Made by a program: the position numbers and the translations under genes. From contig JBCFYV010000001.1 in NCBI GenBank assembly GCA_039000515.1, positions 18,391,928 to 18,455,927 on the forward strand: DNA of 64,000 nucleotides, in the 5' to 3' direction. The stretch comes from Timema cristinae (taxonomy: Eukaryota; Arthropoda; Insecta; Phasmatodea; Timematidae). Shown here piece by piece: positions 11,471 to 23,080 of this stretch. Position 1 is the stretch's first letter, and each line of letters opens with the position of its first letter. The notes beneath the pieces were generated by a model, which worked only from the letters and a program-made list of their open reading frames with translations, was not told the origin of the DNA and ran no database searches.

Positions 11471-12789
11471 ATAAATAGGATATCTATTATTATATAATAT
11501 GTAAAACATTTCTCATATTTCAGATATATATTTCAAATGCAATCATTATAATCACTTTCAAAATATTCGTATTTCAAATTATCAAAAATAAATTGTGGTC
11601 AAATTACCCTTATATAAATTTCTATTTTACAAATGAGGTGCTATTCATCATTTTAATACTTCTCAAATATAAGTTTTAATAAAATCGTGTTATTTTTGGA
11701 CAAATTTATATTTTTCAAGGTCAATGAGTAATCTACCCTTAGTTATAGGACTAGATCCAAAGTCATGAATTAGCCTTGACCATAAAACATCTAAATATCA
11801 AGTTAAAACCAAATCCATTAAATCGTTACAGTTTAAGGTCCAGGAGTAAACAAAATAATTTTACAAGCTCACTATTTCAAGATAAAAAAACTTTCTCTGT
11901 TACAAATTTTCAATCTTCTCTACAAAAGAAAGTGAAAAAAAAATGTTTTTTTTTTTGAAAATTTATTTATTACATTATGAACATAAAAACCTACCCAGTT
12001 TGGCGACTAAATAAGGGAGATCTGTAATCATAGCACCTCACTTTTTGACCAAAATAATTCTAGGGCTGCATTTGTTTGGGGTTATCCTCAATTCTCACCA
12101 AATTACACAAGATCATGAAGTGATAAAATATTTAATATAATTTTATAATTTAATTATTGTGATATTTAAATTCTTATTCAATGGGTTAGTAAGGGATGAG
12201 CAGGGTATTTTAAAGGAAATATACTTGCAATCACTTAGATATAGGATGAAAATACAACTCCCATTTTATTTTTCATAGCTCCACGACCCATAAAGGTTGT
12301 ATGTTCAACACCATTAAACCCGTCCAAGATATGAATAGTGACAACTATACTCCAAATCAACGGTGACCAAGTCTAATGTGTGACTAGCAGCTTAGACCCC
12401 TCAACCACCACTGTGGGATTGATTATTTGGTAACGTATGGTGAAAAAAACCCACTTCAAGGGCCGAGGGAGGGATGTGCAAACTTACCTACAGAAGGGCA
12501 AAATTAAAAAAAAAAAAAAATTCATATAGTTGCATTTAAAATTAATTTAAGAAAATGATAAAACATATATATTAGTTTAAATACATTGATAATTCAAAAT
12601 AATCATAAATACCTTAGTAGTTTCACATGATTTTATGTTCGTTCATAAAATGTATATTTTAGATTGTGCATTGAGTGGAACTGCGAATAAGCTTCTAGCT
12701 AGGAACACAATGTAACAAATTTAAATTATTTATCCTGCTGACAGAATTTAACATTCGTCGTATTTGAACCCATGAGACGAAATGTATAC
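11471..12789. other. AT-rich DNA with short poly-A/T runs
   Basis: A run of A lies at about 12507-12520. Nothing else was recognised in 1.3 kb. Confidence 0.5.
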
Positions 12790-12995
12790 CCATCCCTGGT
12801 ATAAGGCGTCACTCTGGTGTAAGAATGGCCGGCTGATGACTGGGAATATTGAGGATGGTTTTTCATTAATGGTTTCCCACTCCCCTTCCACGCAAATGCA
12901 GGTATATTTCCTCTAAATTGCTTCCTTCCTCATCCCTACCCCAGTAGAGTGAAATATATGTGTATAACCCAAATAGGTAGTAAAACGCATGATAT
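12790..12995 (+). mobile_element. SINE-C, diverged subtype
   Basis: Head remnant (aaggcgtcactctggtgtaa), common body with ccacgcaaatgcaggtat and a tail ending tagtaaaacgcatga. Shares the aaattgcttcc-type variant and ccccagtagagt with the copy at 46895-47130, so the two form a subtype. Confidence 0.8.
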
Positions 12996-13125
12996 ATATA
13001 TATATATATTCTTATATCTTTCATAACACATACACACATACACACACACTTACACACACACACCAATATATATATATATATATGTTTTGTGTGAGTGTGT
13101 GACTGTGAGTGTGTATGTGTTATGA
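12989..13125. repeat. Compound (TA)n / (CA)n / (TG)n microsatellite
   Basis: TA run at about 12989-13009, CA-rich at 13026-13062, TA at 13064-13083, TG-rich at 13089-13120. It starts at the 3' end of a SINE-C, the usual place for simple-repeat growth. Confidence 0.9.
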
Positions 13126-13139
13126 AAAAGTAAACGATA

Positions 13140-13854
13140 AGAAACAAAACTTATAAACTTTAATCACATTAATAAAATTAGTTTTATAACCACTAAACTA
13201 CTAAGTACCACTAAGAACGTTGACTTGACAAACTATTTATGGATCTTATTGCATCATCTAGAAATTGTCTGTACACAGATCTTTCTACACTGTTATCACC
13301 TAACAAACATTTTCTAACGTAAAACATGGATTTAACGCTATCTTTTTGAACATACAATCATTTTTTTTTTATTTACATTATGATATCCGTTCAAAAAAAA
13401 AAACGCCGACTCATTTCGTCACCATTTGGAATGACAAATGATTTAATTACCTCCATCCCGTCATGTGCGCTGTTATCGCTGTTTATAGCCACTTGTTTGC
13501 AGGACACTGACACACCAACCCCTCCCTAAACGCACCAAATTACCTGTTAACAGGGTCATGATATTAATTTCCCAACGCGTCGTAATTTTTACTTCCGTGC
13601 CCTCTGTTGTTGACGAATAAAATTGTATGGATGATTGTCACACGAGTGTTTGGCAAATAAAGTAAAATTCGGACAAAACGTGGCCATCATTTATTTATTT
13701 TATAATAGAAATATGCTTTTGAAATGTATAGTCGGTTTCAGTATAATATAAGGTTTACAAAATTCTTCTTATTTCTTTGGAATTACACTAAATAGGAATG
13801 CTTTTTAACGGTTCATTCAAGGCGAGCTTAGATTATTTTGCCAAAATATATTAA
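13140..13854. other. Unique DNA; 13420-13690 more complex
   Basis: The part at 13420-13690 is less AT-rich and free of known repeats (for example gtgcgctgttatcgctgttt). No ORF or element was recognised. It is a candidate conserved non-coding block, by composition only. Confidence 0.35.
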
Positions 13855-14065
13855 AACATATATATTTATATATATATATATACATATATATGTTTATATT
13901 ATACTTATATAAACTATATATATATCATTTTAATATATAAACATATATAATATAATAATATATATATATATATACTATATACATATATACATATATATAT
14001 ACATATATATAATACATATTATATATATACATATATATACATATGTATATGTATATGTATGTATA
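13855..14065. repeat. TA-rich simple-sequence tract
   Basis: About 210 bp of TATATA, TACATA and GTATAT variants, adjoining the 3' end of the SINE-C that follows on the minus strand. Confidence 0.9.
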
Positions 14066-14300
14066 TCACCGCATCTTACTACCTGTTTAGGTTATACACA
14101 TAAATTATAATTACTCTAATGGAATAGGGATGAAGAAAGAAGAATTTTAGAGGTAACCTAGCTGCATTTTCGTGGAAGAAGAATGGGAAATTATCCAGGA
14201 AACCTTTCTTATTAGATCCAACCACGGCCCAATCCCAGATATCCTCGTTATCAGTAGGCCAGTCTAACATGAAAGTGACGACTTACATCATTCAGCCATT
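14066..14300 (-). mobile_element. SINE-C, diverged
   Basis: Tail (caccgcatcttactacctgt) at left, body, then B-box side and head remnant at right. Its tail abuts the TA-rich tract. Confidence 0.78.
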
Positions 14301-14394
14301 AAAGAGGGTAGTTATTAAACATTTATTTTTATTTTCGACATAATATTCGATATATCTTGAATATTTATCATTATCATCACAATGCTATACAAAG

Positions 14395-14480
14395 GATTTT
14401 TCTCTCGTTTTAAAAGTTTCTGTTTAACTTTATCCATGACAGATATTCAAGAACAGCTGTTGAATATACTATTCATAAAA
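14395..14480 (+). mobile_element. TTAA-MITE, loop and inner-arm fragment
   Basis: Keeps ttaaaagtttctg and catgacagatattcaa from the centre, followed by a rearranged palindrome (agaacagctgttgaatat). Confidence 0.55.
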
Positions 14481-14524
14481 AATATACTAAAGGTATCTAC
14501 AGAAGATATATTTTATTTATTTCA

Positions 14525-14600
14525 CCCATGGACGTAGGCAGGGGGCTATATGGGGTGGGAGTTAAAGGGGGGTAGTATAAAACCACCCATAAAAATGTTA
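14525..14600 (+). mobile_element. Possible end of a second MITE
   Basis: The block acgtaggcagggggctatat resembles the left end of the element at 41901-42217 (ccgtagtcaggggtgg). No matching right end was found, so the call is weak. Confidence 0.3.
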
Positions 14601-14884
14601 TTGGCTAAAGATATACACAATATGATTTTCTAGAAAAAATAGAAAATAAGCATTCTACGTCATCGATTCTGTCCAAAATATGTTATTTATCATAAAAAGT
14701 GAAAAAAGACACCCTTACTCCCGTATCCTTTCACCCAAACTTAATCCACGGTTAGAGCTAAAAGTGATGTTATTGTATGGTTATCCAATTATTTGCTATA
14801 GTGAATTGTGATTTGAAGAAACTTTTAGAAAATATTAACATATTTTCGTTGCGATCAACATTGATGACACAAATATATAGAATA

Positions 14885-15170
14885 TTGCAATAGTAGGAAC
14901 GTAAAGTTTAATTTTCTTAAGTTGTTGAAAATCTGTCAAGGGTTTCTTGTAATTTAATGACCACTTTTTCTCTTTATTTAAAAAGTTTCTCATTTAATAC
15001 TGCTATGCTCATGACAGATATTCAACAACTGTTGATATCAACCATGTGAAGAAAACTAGACTATATGTTTCTACTGGAGCAATATTCTATTTCTTTTGAT
15101 TAAAAACATGTTTGGATATAAAAACTGCAAAAACATACTGCCCCTTTCCCATACTTTCTACAGTCCCATC
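14885..15170 (+). mobile_element. TTAA-MITE, right arm complete, left arm shortened
   Basis: Loop and right arm match the family closely, ending cagtcccatc before ttat (a changed TTAA) at 15171-15174. The left arm lacks the first inner palindrome half and the outer end. Confidence 0.82.
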
Positions 15171-16570
15171 TTATTTGAAGTAAATCATGCATGATTGATA
15201 CTATAGTTAATAAGCTAAACATGTCCTACACTCCATTCCAGTTAAAACTGGACCTCATTTAAAACGTTTAATACGTAAAAACCACGCAAACCATCTTGGA
15301 TGTCATAAAATCATCACTAGTTGATGTAGGGCCAGTATAATCGGTATCCACCAATCGCTTATGTTGTTTGGAATGAGTTGGTTTATTGAAAGTGTCTGTA
15401 AACATTGTGTACATACGTATTTATGTTTATAATTTATGTAATAATGTTGAAAGTTAAAAAAAAAAAAGTTTAAGAATTACAACGATACTGTCAGTTGTCT
15501 GTTGTTTGTTACTTGTATGTTTTGACAGTTGATAAAACCTGTTTTTTTATATTTTTTATTTCCAACGTACAATATTAGATAATTGAAATGTCAGCTATTG
15601 TAATAAAGTAGAAATAAAGTAGACCTCATTATAACATACTTTATTAACGGAGGTGTGTTGTTTCTTATTTATCATGAGTTTAGTAGTGTATTTAAATATC
15701 AAAATATATATTAATTTATTATGATGTAAAAATAACAGTTCTTCACATTTATTAGCTATCCTAAAATACAATTGATTTGTTTATAGGAAAAAAAAATATT
15801 TATGAATCAAATTTCATTCTGTTACAAATATTTGACTAATAAACTACCACTACATTTATGTTAAATACTTTTACAAAGTTTCCATTATTTTCTTTTGAAA
15901 TTCTAAATTGGAAAACAACTTATGAATTTTTTTTTTTTTTAAATAGTGTGTTCCCCTTACTAGTTTTTGATTTTTATGTACTGTACCATTTACTTTGTTA
16001 ATATGGAACGTACCAAGTCGTAAACATTGTGATATTAAATCTGGTAAAATATTTCACTCTACAAATGTAAGTGTATACTTTTTAAATTTGAAAATAGTAT
16101 TTTTGTATAAGCAGTCAATTTTTCAAGCTAAATTTCAAACACATAATTCGTTTAATATTTATTTTTTATAAATTATAGATATCATACATTTATAAATAAT
16201 GATTAATTTTGCTATTCGATTTAGTTGTTTTTCAATTTATTTAAATAAAATCTCCATAGTCAACCTTATTTACAACCAATATTCATGTGATAAAAATTAT
16301 GCTTGTTTGAAATGAATGTTACCTTGGTAAAATACGAGCATTCTATATGTGCTTTATTTCCCCTATTTTCAAATACATTCAACTCCCCTGAGCTCTTCAC
16401 CCTCAGGGAGTTCCGTTTGTTCAGAGAGAAGTTAATTTGGAATGAATCAGTTTTTTTTTTTCTTATACATCCTCCCCACCCACTGATTTATCTTATTGTA
16501 TATATTTATAAACCATATTTTCTAATTAATTAATTATTTAAAACAATTCGGTTATTTGAGCTATACACAA
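15171..16570. other. AT-rich DNA, nothing recognised
   Basis: 1.4 kb with no supported ORF (the 76-codon frame at 16303-16533 has no recognisable features) or repeat. Confidence 0.5.
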
Positions 16571-16579
16571 GATCGTTAA

Positions 16580-16905
16580 GATCGTTCTAGGGTGACCTGT
16601 TGGTCTAGGGGTAGGTGTCGGACTTCTGTGCTGGGCTTCGGGGTTCAATCCTCGGTCCTGGCACAGATTTATCTGATTACCAAACCCTTCCTTCACCTCT
16701 GACAAGACAACTTGTGAATGTAGTGAATGCCAGGCCTCCACCGTGGTTCGGATTCCACGTTAAACTGTAGGTCCTCAATTTTATCTCACAATCACCCCAC
16801 CATTCCACATTAGCGTGAGTACGTATAACCCAAACGGGTAGTAAGACGGGTGCTAATAATAATAATAATAATAATAATTAATAATAATTAATAATATGAT
16901 CGTTC
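16580..16905 (+). mobile_element. SINE-B, full length with 8-bp TSD
   Basis: Head ggtgacctgttggtctaggg, B-box-like gggttcaatcc, B-specific body (acctctgacaagacaac), then the shared tail and a long TAA-type run (about 16853-16893). The TSD gatcgttc is at 16580-16587 and 16898-16905. Confidence 0.92.
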
Positions 16906-17179
16906 AGATGATTAGCAATCAGAGATATTTTGCTTGACATTTTGGAAATTTGTATGGCTTAGTAAGTACCTCTTTCGTGTGAAAAAAATGTTGTGTTTGA
17001 GAGGTTCAAAGTCGGTTAAATGTATGAGTTTACGAATGACCAAATTAATATAATATCTTGGTCTGGTGGAATTCAAACTCCCCCCCCTCCTCCCCCCATA
17101 TTCACAACGCGTCTACCTATACTATTTACAGATAATAGGGATGAATTTTCATACAACTTAATATGTATGGTTCCACTCT
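16906..17179. other. Unique DNA
   Basis: C-rich at about 17080-17097. No gene or repeat. Confidence 0.5.
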
Positions 17180-17775
17180 TTGGTGGCTGATTGGTCTGAG
17201 TCAATGGTGTTCAAATATTTTGTTCGTGTACCCCCAGAAATAATTTCTACTCAACTTTGTAACCCCAAAAATAGTTGGTGCATGATGCAAGCTATACGTA
17301 TCTATAATATACATCTAGGATAGAGAAAGAAAGTGAGAGAGAGAGAGGGAGAAAATGGCGCTCCTTTAACGGATGTCTTTCAGTCCTGGGCTCGTGTGGC
17401 TATTCCTAAATCTAGCCATTATCATTAAATGTGTATCATGAAATTATATATATATGTAATTTATATACTATAATAATATATAATTTATATAAATATACGT
17501 ATCCCTAAATGTATTGCGTGCACCCACGGGAACACGTAATTCCACTGGCCTAAGGCATCACATTATAATAATAGACTGGATAACCAACGTAGGAGAGATT
17601 GTGTTTAGAATCCCAATCAAGCATACTGAGGGTGGTTTTCCTTAAATGTATCTCCACCTTCACTCCACGAATATGCTGTACACTTCCTCTAAATTCAATC
17701 TTCCTAATCCTTTACGCATTAGCGTAATCAGTACATAAGCTTATAGTTAGAGCGTGTAGTTAGATGCGGTGCTAT
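17180..17775 (+). mobile_element. SINE-C split by a hAT-like element
   Basis: The head (ggtggctgattggtctgag) at 17181-17200 continues after the insertion at 17548 (gcctaaggcatcac). The diverged body follows, then a tail ending atgcggtgcta. When joined, the two parts read as one SINE-C head. Confidence 0.8.
17194..17555 (+). mobile_element. hAT-like non-autonomous element with 8-bp TSD
   Basis: The element at 17202-17547 (346 bp) starts CAATGGTGTTCAAA and ends CCACTG, with the left end continuing into ttcgtgtaccccc and the right end preceded by cacccacgggaacacg. Flanks gtctgagt (17194-17201) and gcctaagg (17548-17555) both derive from the SINE-C sequence gtctaagg, a diverged 8-bp TSD typical of hAT. 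The interior has a GA run (17334-17346) and AT-rich DNA with no transposase. Confidence 0.75.
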
Positions 17776-18182
17776 ATAATTACAAACTGATTCATAAACT
17801 AACGAGGAATATAAGGCGGCTTATAATGTCCTTTATCACTCAGGTAAAAGTTACCCTTGGACATGAAATAAAGGAAAATATATGAATTGCTTTTAATTGT
17901 TATCGATCCGACCCTGTCAAAGTGTAGTGTATAGAATGGTGCCGTCAAATAATAAAATAAAGAGTGCCTTTTGTTTTGAAATGAATTTTCTTCTTTAATG
18001 TAGGTATCACATTAATGGGGCGTTGTGGCAATGACAGAAACACATTAAAGATCTAAACAATATTTCTGACCATTTTAATTCGTATCACAATATAAACTAT
18101 TGATTTGTTCTTCCCGGAAAGGTAAACTGCTATTACGGCTATTTATTTAAGGGGAAAAAATGTGAGTTAATGTACATATGGC
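17776..18182. other. Unique DNA
   Basis: Nothing recognised. Confidence 0.5.
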
Positions 18183-18473
18183 TAGTCTAAATTAATATAC
18201 TAAATAATAATACTTAGAACAGAATTTTATTACCCGTTTGGGTTATACGCTTAGGTACTAATTACGCTAATTGGTCAAGAATTGGGAAGGCTGTATATAA
18301 AGAAAGTGAGCCCCAATTCACGTGGAGGGAGAGTGGAAAACCATTTAGGATAAACCACCCTCAGTTCACCCGAACGAAATTCGAACCTCAATCTCCCCGT
18401 CCTTGTCAGTCAAGCTCAACAAGAAACCTGTGCGTTAGCCAACTACGCCTCCGAGGTGGGTTAGTCTAAATTA
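18183..18473 (-). mobile_element. SINE-A with 12-bp TSD
   Basis: A complete minus-strand copy with some divergence in the tail terminus. The perfect TSD tagtctaaatta is at 18183-18194 and 18462-18473. Confidence 0.93.
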
Positions 18474-20010
18474 CAACCCAAGGGTGGGTGGATAATTAAT
18501 TTTCTTGAAACAACAAAAAATAATTTTTACAATGATTTCCAAAATTCTACCAAAAAATGTATGTATAATATAAAAGCATGAGCTATGCATGGAGATTATA
18601 TCCATACTTTTTTTAAATATATATTCAAAGATGAAGTGACATTAAAAACAAATCCAATTTCTTTAGAAAGTAGTTCCTCAATTTCTACAAAACCAAACTT
18701 TTAAATTAAATAATCAACTTTGAGGATTAGCTTATCAAAGCTTACATATTTTCAACAGGGAAACCGCACTCAACATTTAATTTACATAATCGGTGAACGT
18801 AATTTAGCTATAAAGATAGGACTCCCGGATGTCCCAATAAAGGGCTGATATTCTTAATTAAAGATCTTTAGCAGTAAATTTGCTCCAAAAACACACAAAA
18901 CCTCTTATCTTACGTGGGCTTTACTACAAACTCTGTGATTTGGATAGGAAGGAACGTCGACAGTTTATTTTTCCATTGAGTGACAATTTTAATTTCTATA
19001 ATCGTATTCCTTGTCCCAATATACGCATACAATATCCGTATATATCCAGAGGTCCCGGGATCGATCCCTGGAGTCCCCAGGTGGTTCTGTAAAGTAGGGT
19101 TTGGAACTTGGTCAACTCAACCTCATGAGGACAAATTAGCTACTTTAATAAAAAGTAGAAGATCTAATCTAGAAAATTGAGTTTAAAACCTGGCTAGTTA
19201 GCTGTGCTGACCATATAGCACCCTCTATTCACAGAAGTGGGCACGATATTTGACAACAGACCAGAGTCAGTAAGTTGCTATGGCTCACCTTAGAGATGAC
19301 ACCACCATGTGGTGTTTTTTTAAAGTAGGAATTAAGAGATTAGTAAAGTGAAGTGATAACGGAATCTACTAGGTAAAGTAAGAAACATTTTTTTACAACT
19401 CAATAGACCTTGGTGGTATTTGATTCTCGACATTCCTATCACGATAAAACAGGGTTACACGATACTGGATTTTTAATACAAGGACCTACTGATACGGGTT
19501 ATCTCATATTGTAATATTTCATTAGATTTTTCCAAATATGTTATGATGACGTGAATTGTCATGTGTCGGCTAACTTACCAAATGTGTTGGAGGCGTTATA
19601 TATATCCTTGCTTGAAGTGCTTTGATTCATGTCTCAGGGCAGATTTTTTTTAGCGTGGGCAATTAAATCCTCAGTTGTACTGGGGGCGTGTAAAAACTAT
19701 TTTCTAAAAGGGATCAATTCAGTTGTGAAAGTAAGTGGGTACTTAAATACTGTTATATAAAGGTACTTTAACAAATGTATCCAAATACAGAAACCTCAGA
19801 AAGATAGTTATAGTAATAGCAAATACTATTTATTTCATAATATATATTTCATGATCTTTTGTCTTGCTAGATAGAGCAGATGTTACAATGAATGTGTCAA
19901 GAAGCTGTGCTATAGTTCTTTATTATCACAATCATTAACAAAATCACAATGTTCCACCAACATTTTACGATTTAAAACAATATTAATGTGTGATAATCAG
20001 TATAGGAATA
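18474..20010. other. Unique AT-rich DNA; B-box-like spot near 19050
   Basis: tcccgggatcgatccctgg at 19053-19071 looks like a tRNA B-box hairpin, but no A box or repeat partner was seen. Two short overlapping frames (18880-19180) cross it. No gene is supported. Confidence 0.45.
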
Positions 20011-20394
20011 TTAAAGAGTGAATGTAGGTAAGGAGAGGACAATGTTTTATAGCTAAACATCGTTTTGGCCAAAATCAATAAAATATTACTCGAGTAAACA
20101 CACGAGTTACATTTTCTTCACATGGTGACCTTAAAATTTCTTGAATATCTGTAAAGGGTTTCCTGGAATTTAATAACATGTTCTATTCATTTAAAAAGTT
20201 TCTCTTCTAATGTTGCAATTCTCTTTACATATATTCAATAAATACTAATATCACCGTATGAAAAAAATAATGCTCTATGTTTCTACTGGAAAAATATTTT
20301 TTTCATAAGAACCAGGAATATAGTTTTCTATAAAAACTGCAAAAACTCTGCCCTTAGCTCGCATTCTATTTCACTCCACCTTAAGATTAAGTAA
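20011..20394 (+). mobile_element. TTAA-MITE, complete, diverged
   Basis: The element at 20015-20390 lies between TTAA at 20011-20014 and 20391-20394. Arms are readable (tggccaaaatcaataaaat; atttaaaaagtttctct; ctatgtttctactgg; ctgcaaaaactctgccc), but the inner palindrome is eroded. Confidence 0.85.
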
Positions 20395-20429
20395 ACGTTA
20401 TCATAAATGAAGCTTTGCATGTGTTCATT

Positions 20430-20715
20430 GAGCCGGAGAGGCCGGGCCGTTGTCTAGTTGACCGAGCGACCTGCAGAAGTCACCACCTCCTGCCGGGCTA
20501 TTGTCTCGTAAGTGAGCAGATGGCCCTCAACAGGATTAGATATGTTAAAAGTCCTCCCTCCTAGCTGGCTAGACCAGTTCTATGAACAGGGTGGACAGAC
20601 GGTTAGACAGACATGTGTGGTCGAGAAGACACGTGTGTGCAGCTCTAGCACCACGGTTAGTGTGCATAACACACACATGGATGTTTGGCCCGGGTTCAAG
20701 ACCAGATGGATGAAA
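20430..20715. other. G+C-rich island of unknown nature
   Basis: Markedly richer in G+C than its flanks, with gccgggccgttgtctag, acctcctgccgggcta and gcccgggttcaagacc. The last resembles a B box. A 70-codon plus frame (20512-20724) is open. It may be an unrecognised tRNA-related repeat. No second copy is in the window. Confidence 0.35.
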
Positions 20716-21215
20716 ACATTATAATTAGTTTTTTTAATTACTGACATAACACATTTATTAATTTGAATCTCATAGTCTTAAGTTGTCAGATAAGGATGGC
20801 AATTATTTCTAATATATCCTTGATAAATATTGAAATGTACATTACATCAATCAAATTTTATCGATTTACTGGTTGTTTTCGATATAAAGAATTGCATTGT
20901 TCTAGGCTAACTGTAGCGGTGTATTTGTGATGGCTACTGTTCTATATTGCTTATTCTTCGTTGCATAAACTTTCAAATGTTTTATTTACTAACTATCCAA
21001 AATAGCATACAAGTTTGATTAAAATTAGATAAAAGCAACTCAGTTAATGTTAAAAGAGTAAATAAAATGTTAAATTTATTTTGATTTACAAGACATAATG
21101 ATATATATCTATAAATATATTAATTGATGTAACTGATACAAAACCATCGATGAGAATTTATCGAATTTAAAAAAATATGATGAGCAAATATTTAATTAGA
21201 TATATGTTGCCGTCC
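20716..21215. other. AT-rich DNA, nothing recognised
   Basis: No supported gene or repeat. Confidence 0.5.
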
Positions 21216-21589
21216 TTAAGTTTGGATGTAAAGGTAAATGAGCAAAATGAATGTTTTTGCAGTTTTTATAGCAAAATATTTATTGAATAAAAATAAAGAA
21301 ACACATATTTTAATTGTCTTCACATGGTTATATCACCAATTTTTGAATATCTGTCATGAGCATAGCAACATTAGATGAGAAACTTTTTAAATGAAGAGAA
21401 AACGTTGTCAATAAATTTCAAGACTCCCTTGACAGATATTCAAGGACTGTTGATATCACCACGTGAATAAAATTTAACTCTATGTTTCTGCTGGGGAATT
21501 GTTTGATTTATTTTGACCAAAAAAATATTTTGTTATAAAAAGTGCCAAAACACTGCCCTTTTCTCCTGTCCCCTTACATCAGACATCAA
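21216..21589 (-). mobile_element. TTAA-MITE, complete, loop inverted
   Basis: The element at 21220-21585 lies between TTAA (21216-21219) and TCAA (21586-21589, a changed TTAA). The loop reads catgagcatagcaacattag on the plus strand, opposite to most copies. Confidence 0.88.
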
Positions 21590-21774
21590 GCTGAATCTAT
21601 TGAGGCTCGAATCTCGGATAGGTGCATGAGAAGAATTGTATATAATCATTGGTGAAGCTCTAGTCATCAGCTGACAATCATATTAGATAAAATTAAAATC
21701 TTTTAATAATAACAATAAATAAAAATGGATAAATGTTGATCGTAAATAAAAGATAGTATTTTCTTAATGTTTCT

Positions 21775-21955
21775 TCAGACCAGAATCCTAATAAAGACTA
21801 TTTTTCATAGAAAATACCTTGTTTTGTCCACTATAAAAATGGGTAGATATACTTTCATATATTCATACGTTGAGTCATGGGAACTACAGATGTCCCTTTT
21901 GATAAATACTATCAATGCTAAATTTAAAATAACACTAATAATATACATATAACTT
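21775..21955 (+). repeat. Dispersed repeat R2
   Basis: A tttttcatagaaaatacctt block, then attcatacgttgagtcatgg and ttttgataaatactatcaat, then acactaataatata. Matches 39265-39420 and 61720-62140. Confidence 0.65.
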
Positions 21956-22195
21956 GCTTCAGTGGCCGCATGGTCTAAGATGCTACTCGCACAATAGATT
22001 ATACGTCCGATGATGGGGAGATTTAGGTTCATATATCGGTCGGATGTACTGAGAGTGGCTTTCCACTCTCTCTCTCTCTACGCAAGTTTGGATATACATT
22101 CTCTAAATATAGCTATCCAAATCCTCAAAACCATTAGCGTAATTAGTACATGAGCGTAAAACCCGAACGGTTAGTAAGACGGGATGCTAAAGAAA
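21955..22195 (+). mobile_element. SINE-C with readable Leu-tRNA-like head
   Basis: Head gtggccgcatggtctaagat resembles the 5' half of class II (Leu/Ser-type) tRNAs. The B-box side is damaged (ttaggttcatatatc). Body and tail follow (taaaacccgaacggttagta), ending gggatgctaaa. Confidence 0.85.
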
Positions 22196-22844
22196 TTTAA
22201 TAATATCTTATGTTAACAATGTTGGCCTCAAAAGATTTGTTTGTATTTAAAAAAAGCCATTCCAATGAAAATCTGTCCGTAGATAAGCTATTTATATAGT
22301 ACGTTGATTTCCAACCAAAAAAGTAATGTCTGGCATGAAAAACCAACTAATCATCTCCCCTTATTAGAATACCTTGTCCTTTTGAAATAGACGCACTCGG
22401 TAATCTTTGATTTCTTTTTTTTTTTTTTGCTGATGTGTGTTAATTAATTCAAAATTTATGAACCCGTAACGTTTTTTTTCATCTATGCGTTGATTATGAG
22501 TTACTTGTAGCCCGGGTAGCCTCCACTATTAGGTGCATTTGTCACGATAAAAAAAGACGACGTTATTCATAATGGCATAACTTGCTTCGGTGACAACTTC
22601 TAATCAGCGTCACAAGCTACAAACTAGGAGTAGAAAAACTATGTCCCTTCGTCGGTGGTCCCAACGGGGTTTAAAATCTAGATAAGAATCACATGATGGG
22701 TAAACGGATTGGTCATTTTAATTAATTCAAATGAAATAAATAGCAAGTTTTAATGGAACCATGACAAGATGTGTATCTCTAATACACATTTATTAAATTT
22801 TATTGGAAGCTCAACACCAAATTTATGGGTGGACCCGTCTTACA
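22196..22844. other. Unique DNA
   Basis: A poly-T run at about 22415-22428. No gene or repeat. Confidence 0.5.
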
Positions 22845-23080
22845 ACTTCTCTAATGGCTAAATGTTCCAGGGCATCATACTCGTAATAGACTGACTGCCG
22901 AAGATGGGGTTGGACCCCGATCGAGTGTAATGATGGTCTTTGAACAAATATTTTTCCCACTCTTCTATCTACGCAAATGTGGTACACATATTCTAAATTC
23001 AACCTTCTTCATCATTGACCCATAGGCGTAATTGGTACTAATGCGTACAACTCAAGCCAGTAGTAAAATTTGGCTGATGG
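22845..23080 (+). mobile_element. SINE-C, diverged
   Basis: Head ctaatggctaaatgttcc, actcgtaatagactgactgc, body with ctacgcaaatgtggtacaca and a decayed tail (gtacaactcaagccagtagt). Confidence 0.75.

Noticed and set aside
12866..13147. 93-codon minus-strand frame
   Set aside because: Made of a SINE-C plus CA/TA microsatellite.
19053..19071. B-box-like hairpin tcccgggatcgatccctgg
   Set aside because: No A box, no shared repeat body, no second copy; may be a chance palindrome.
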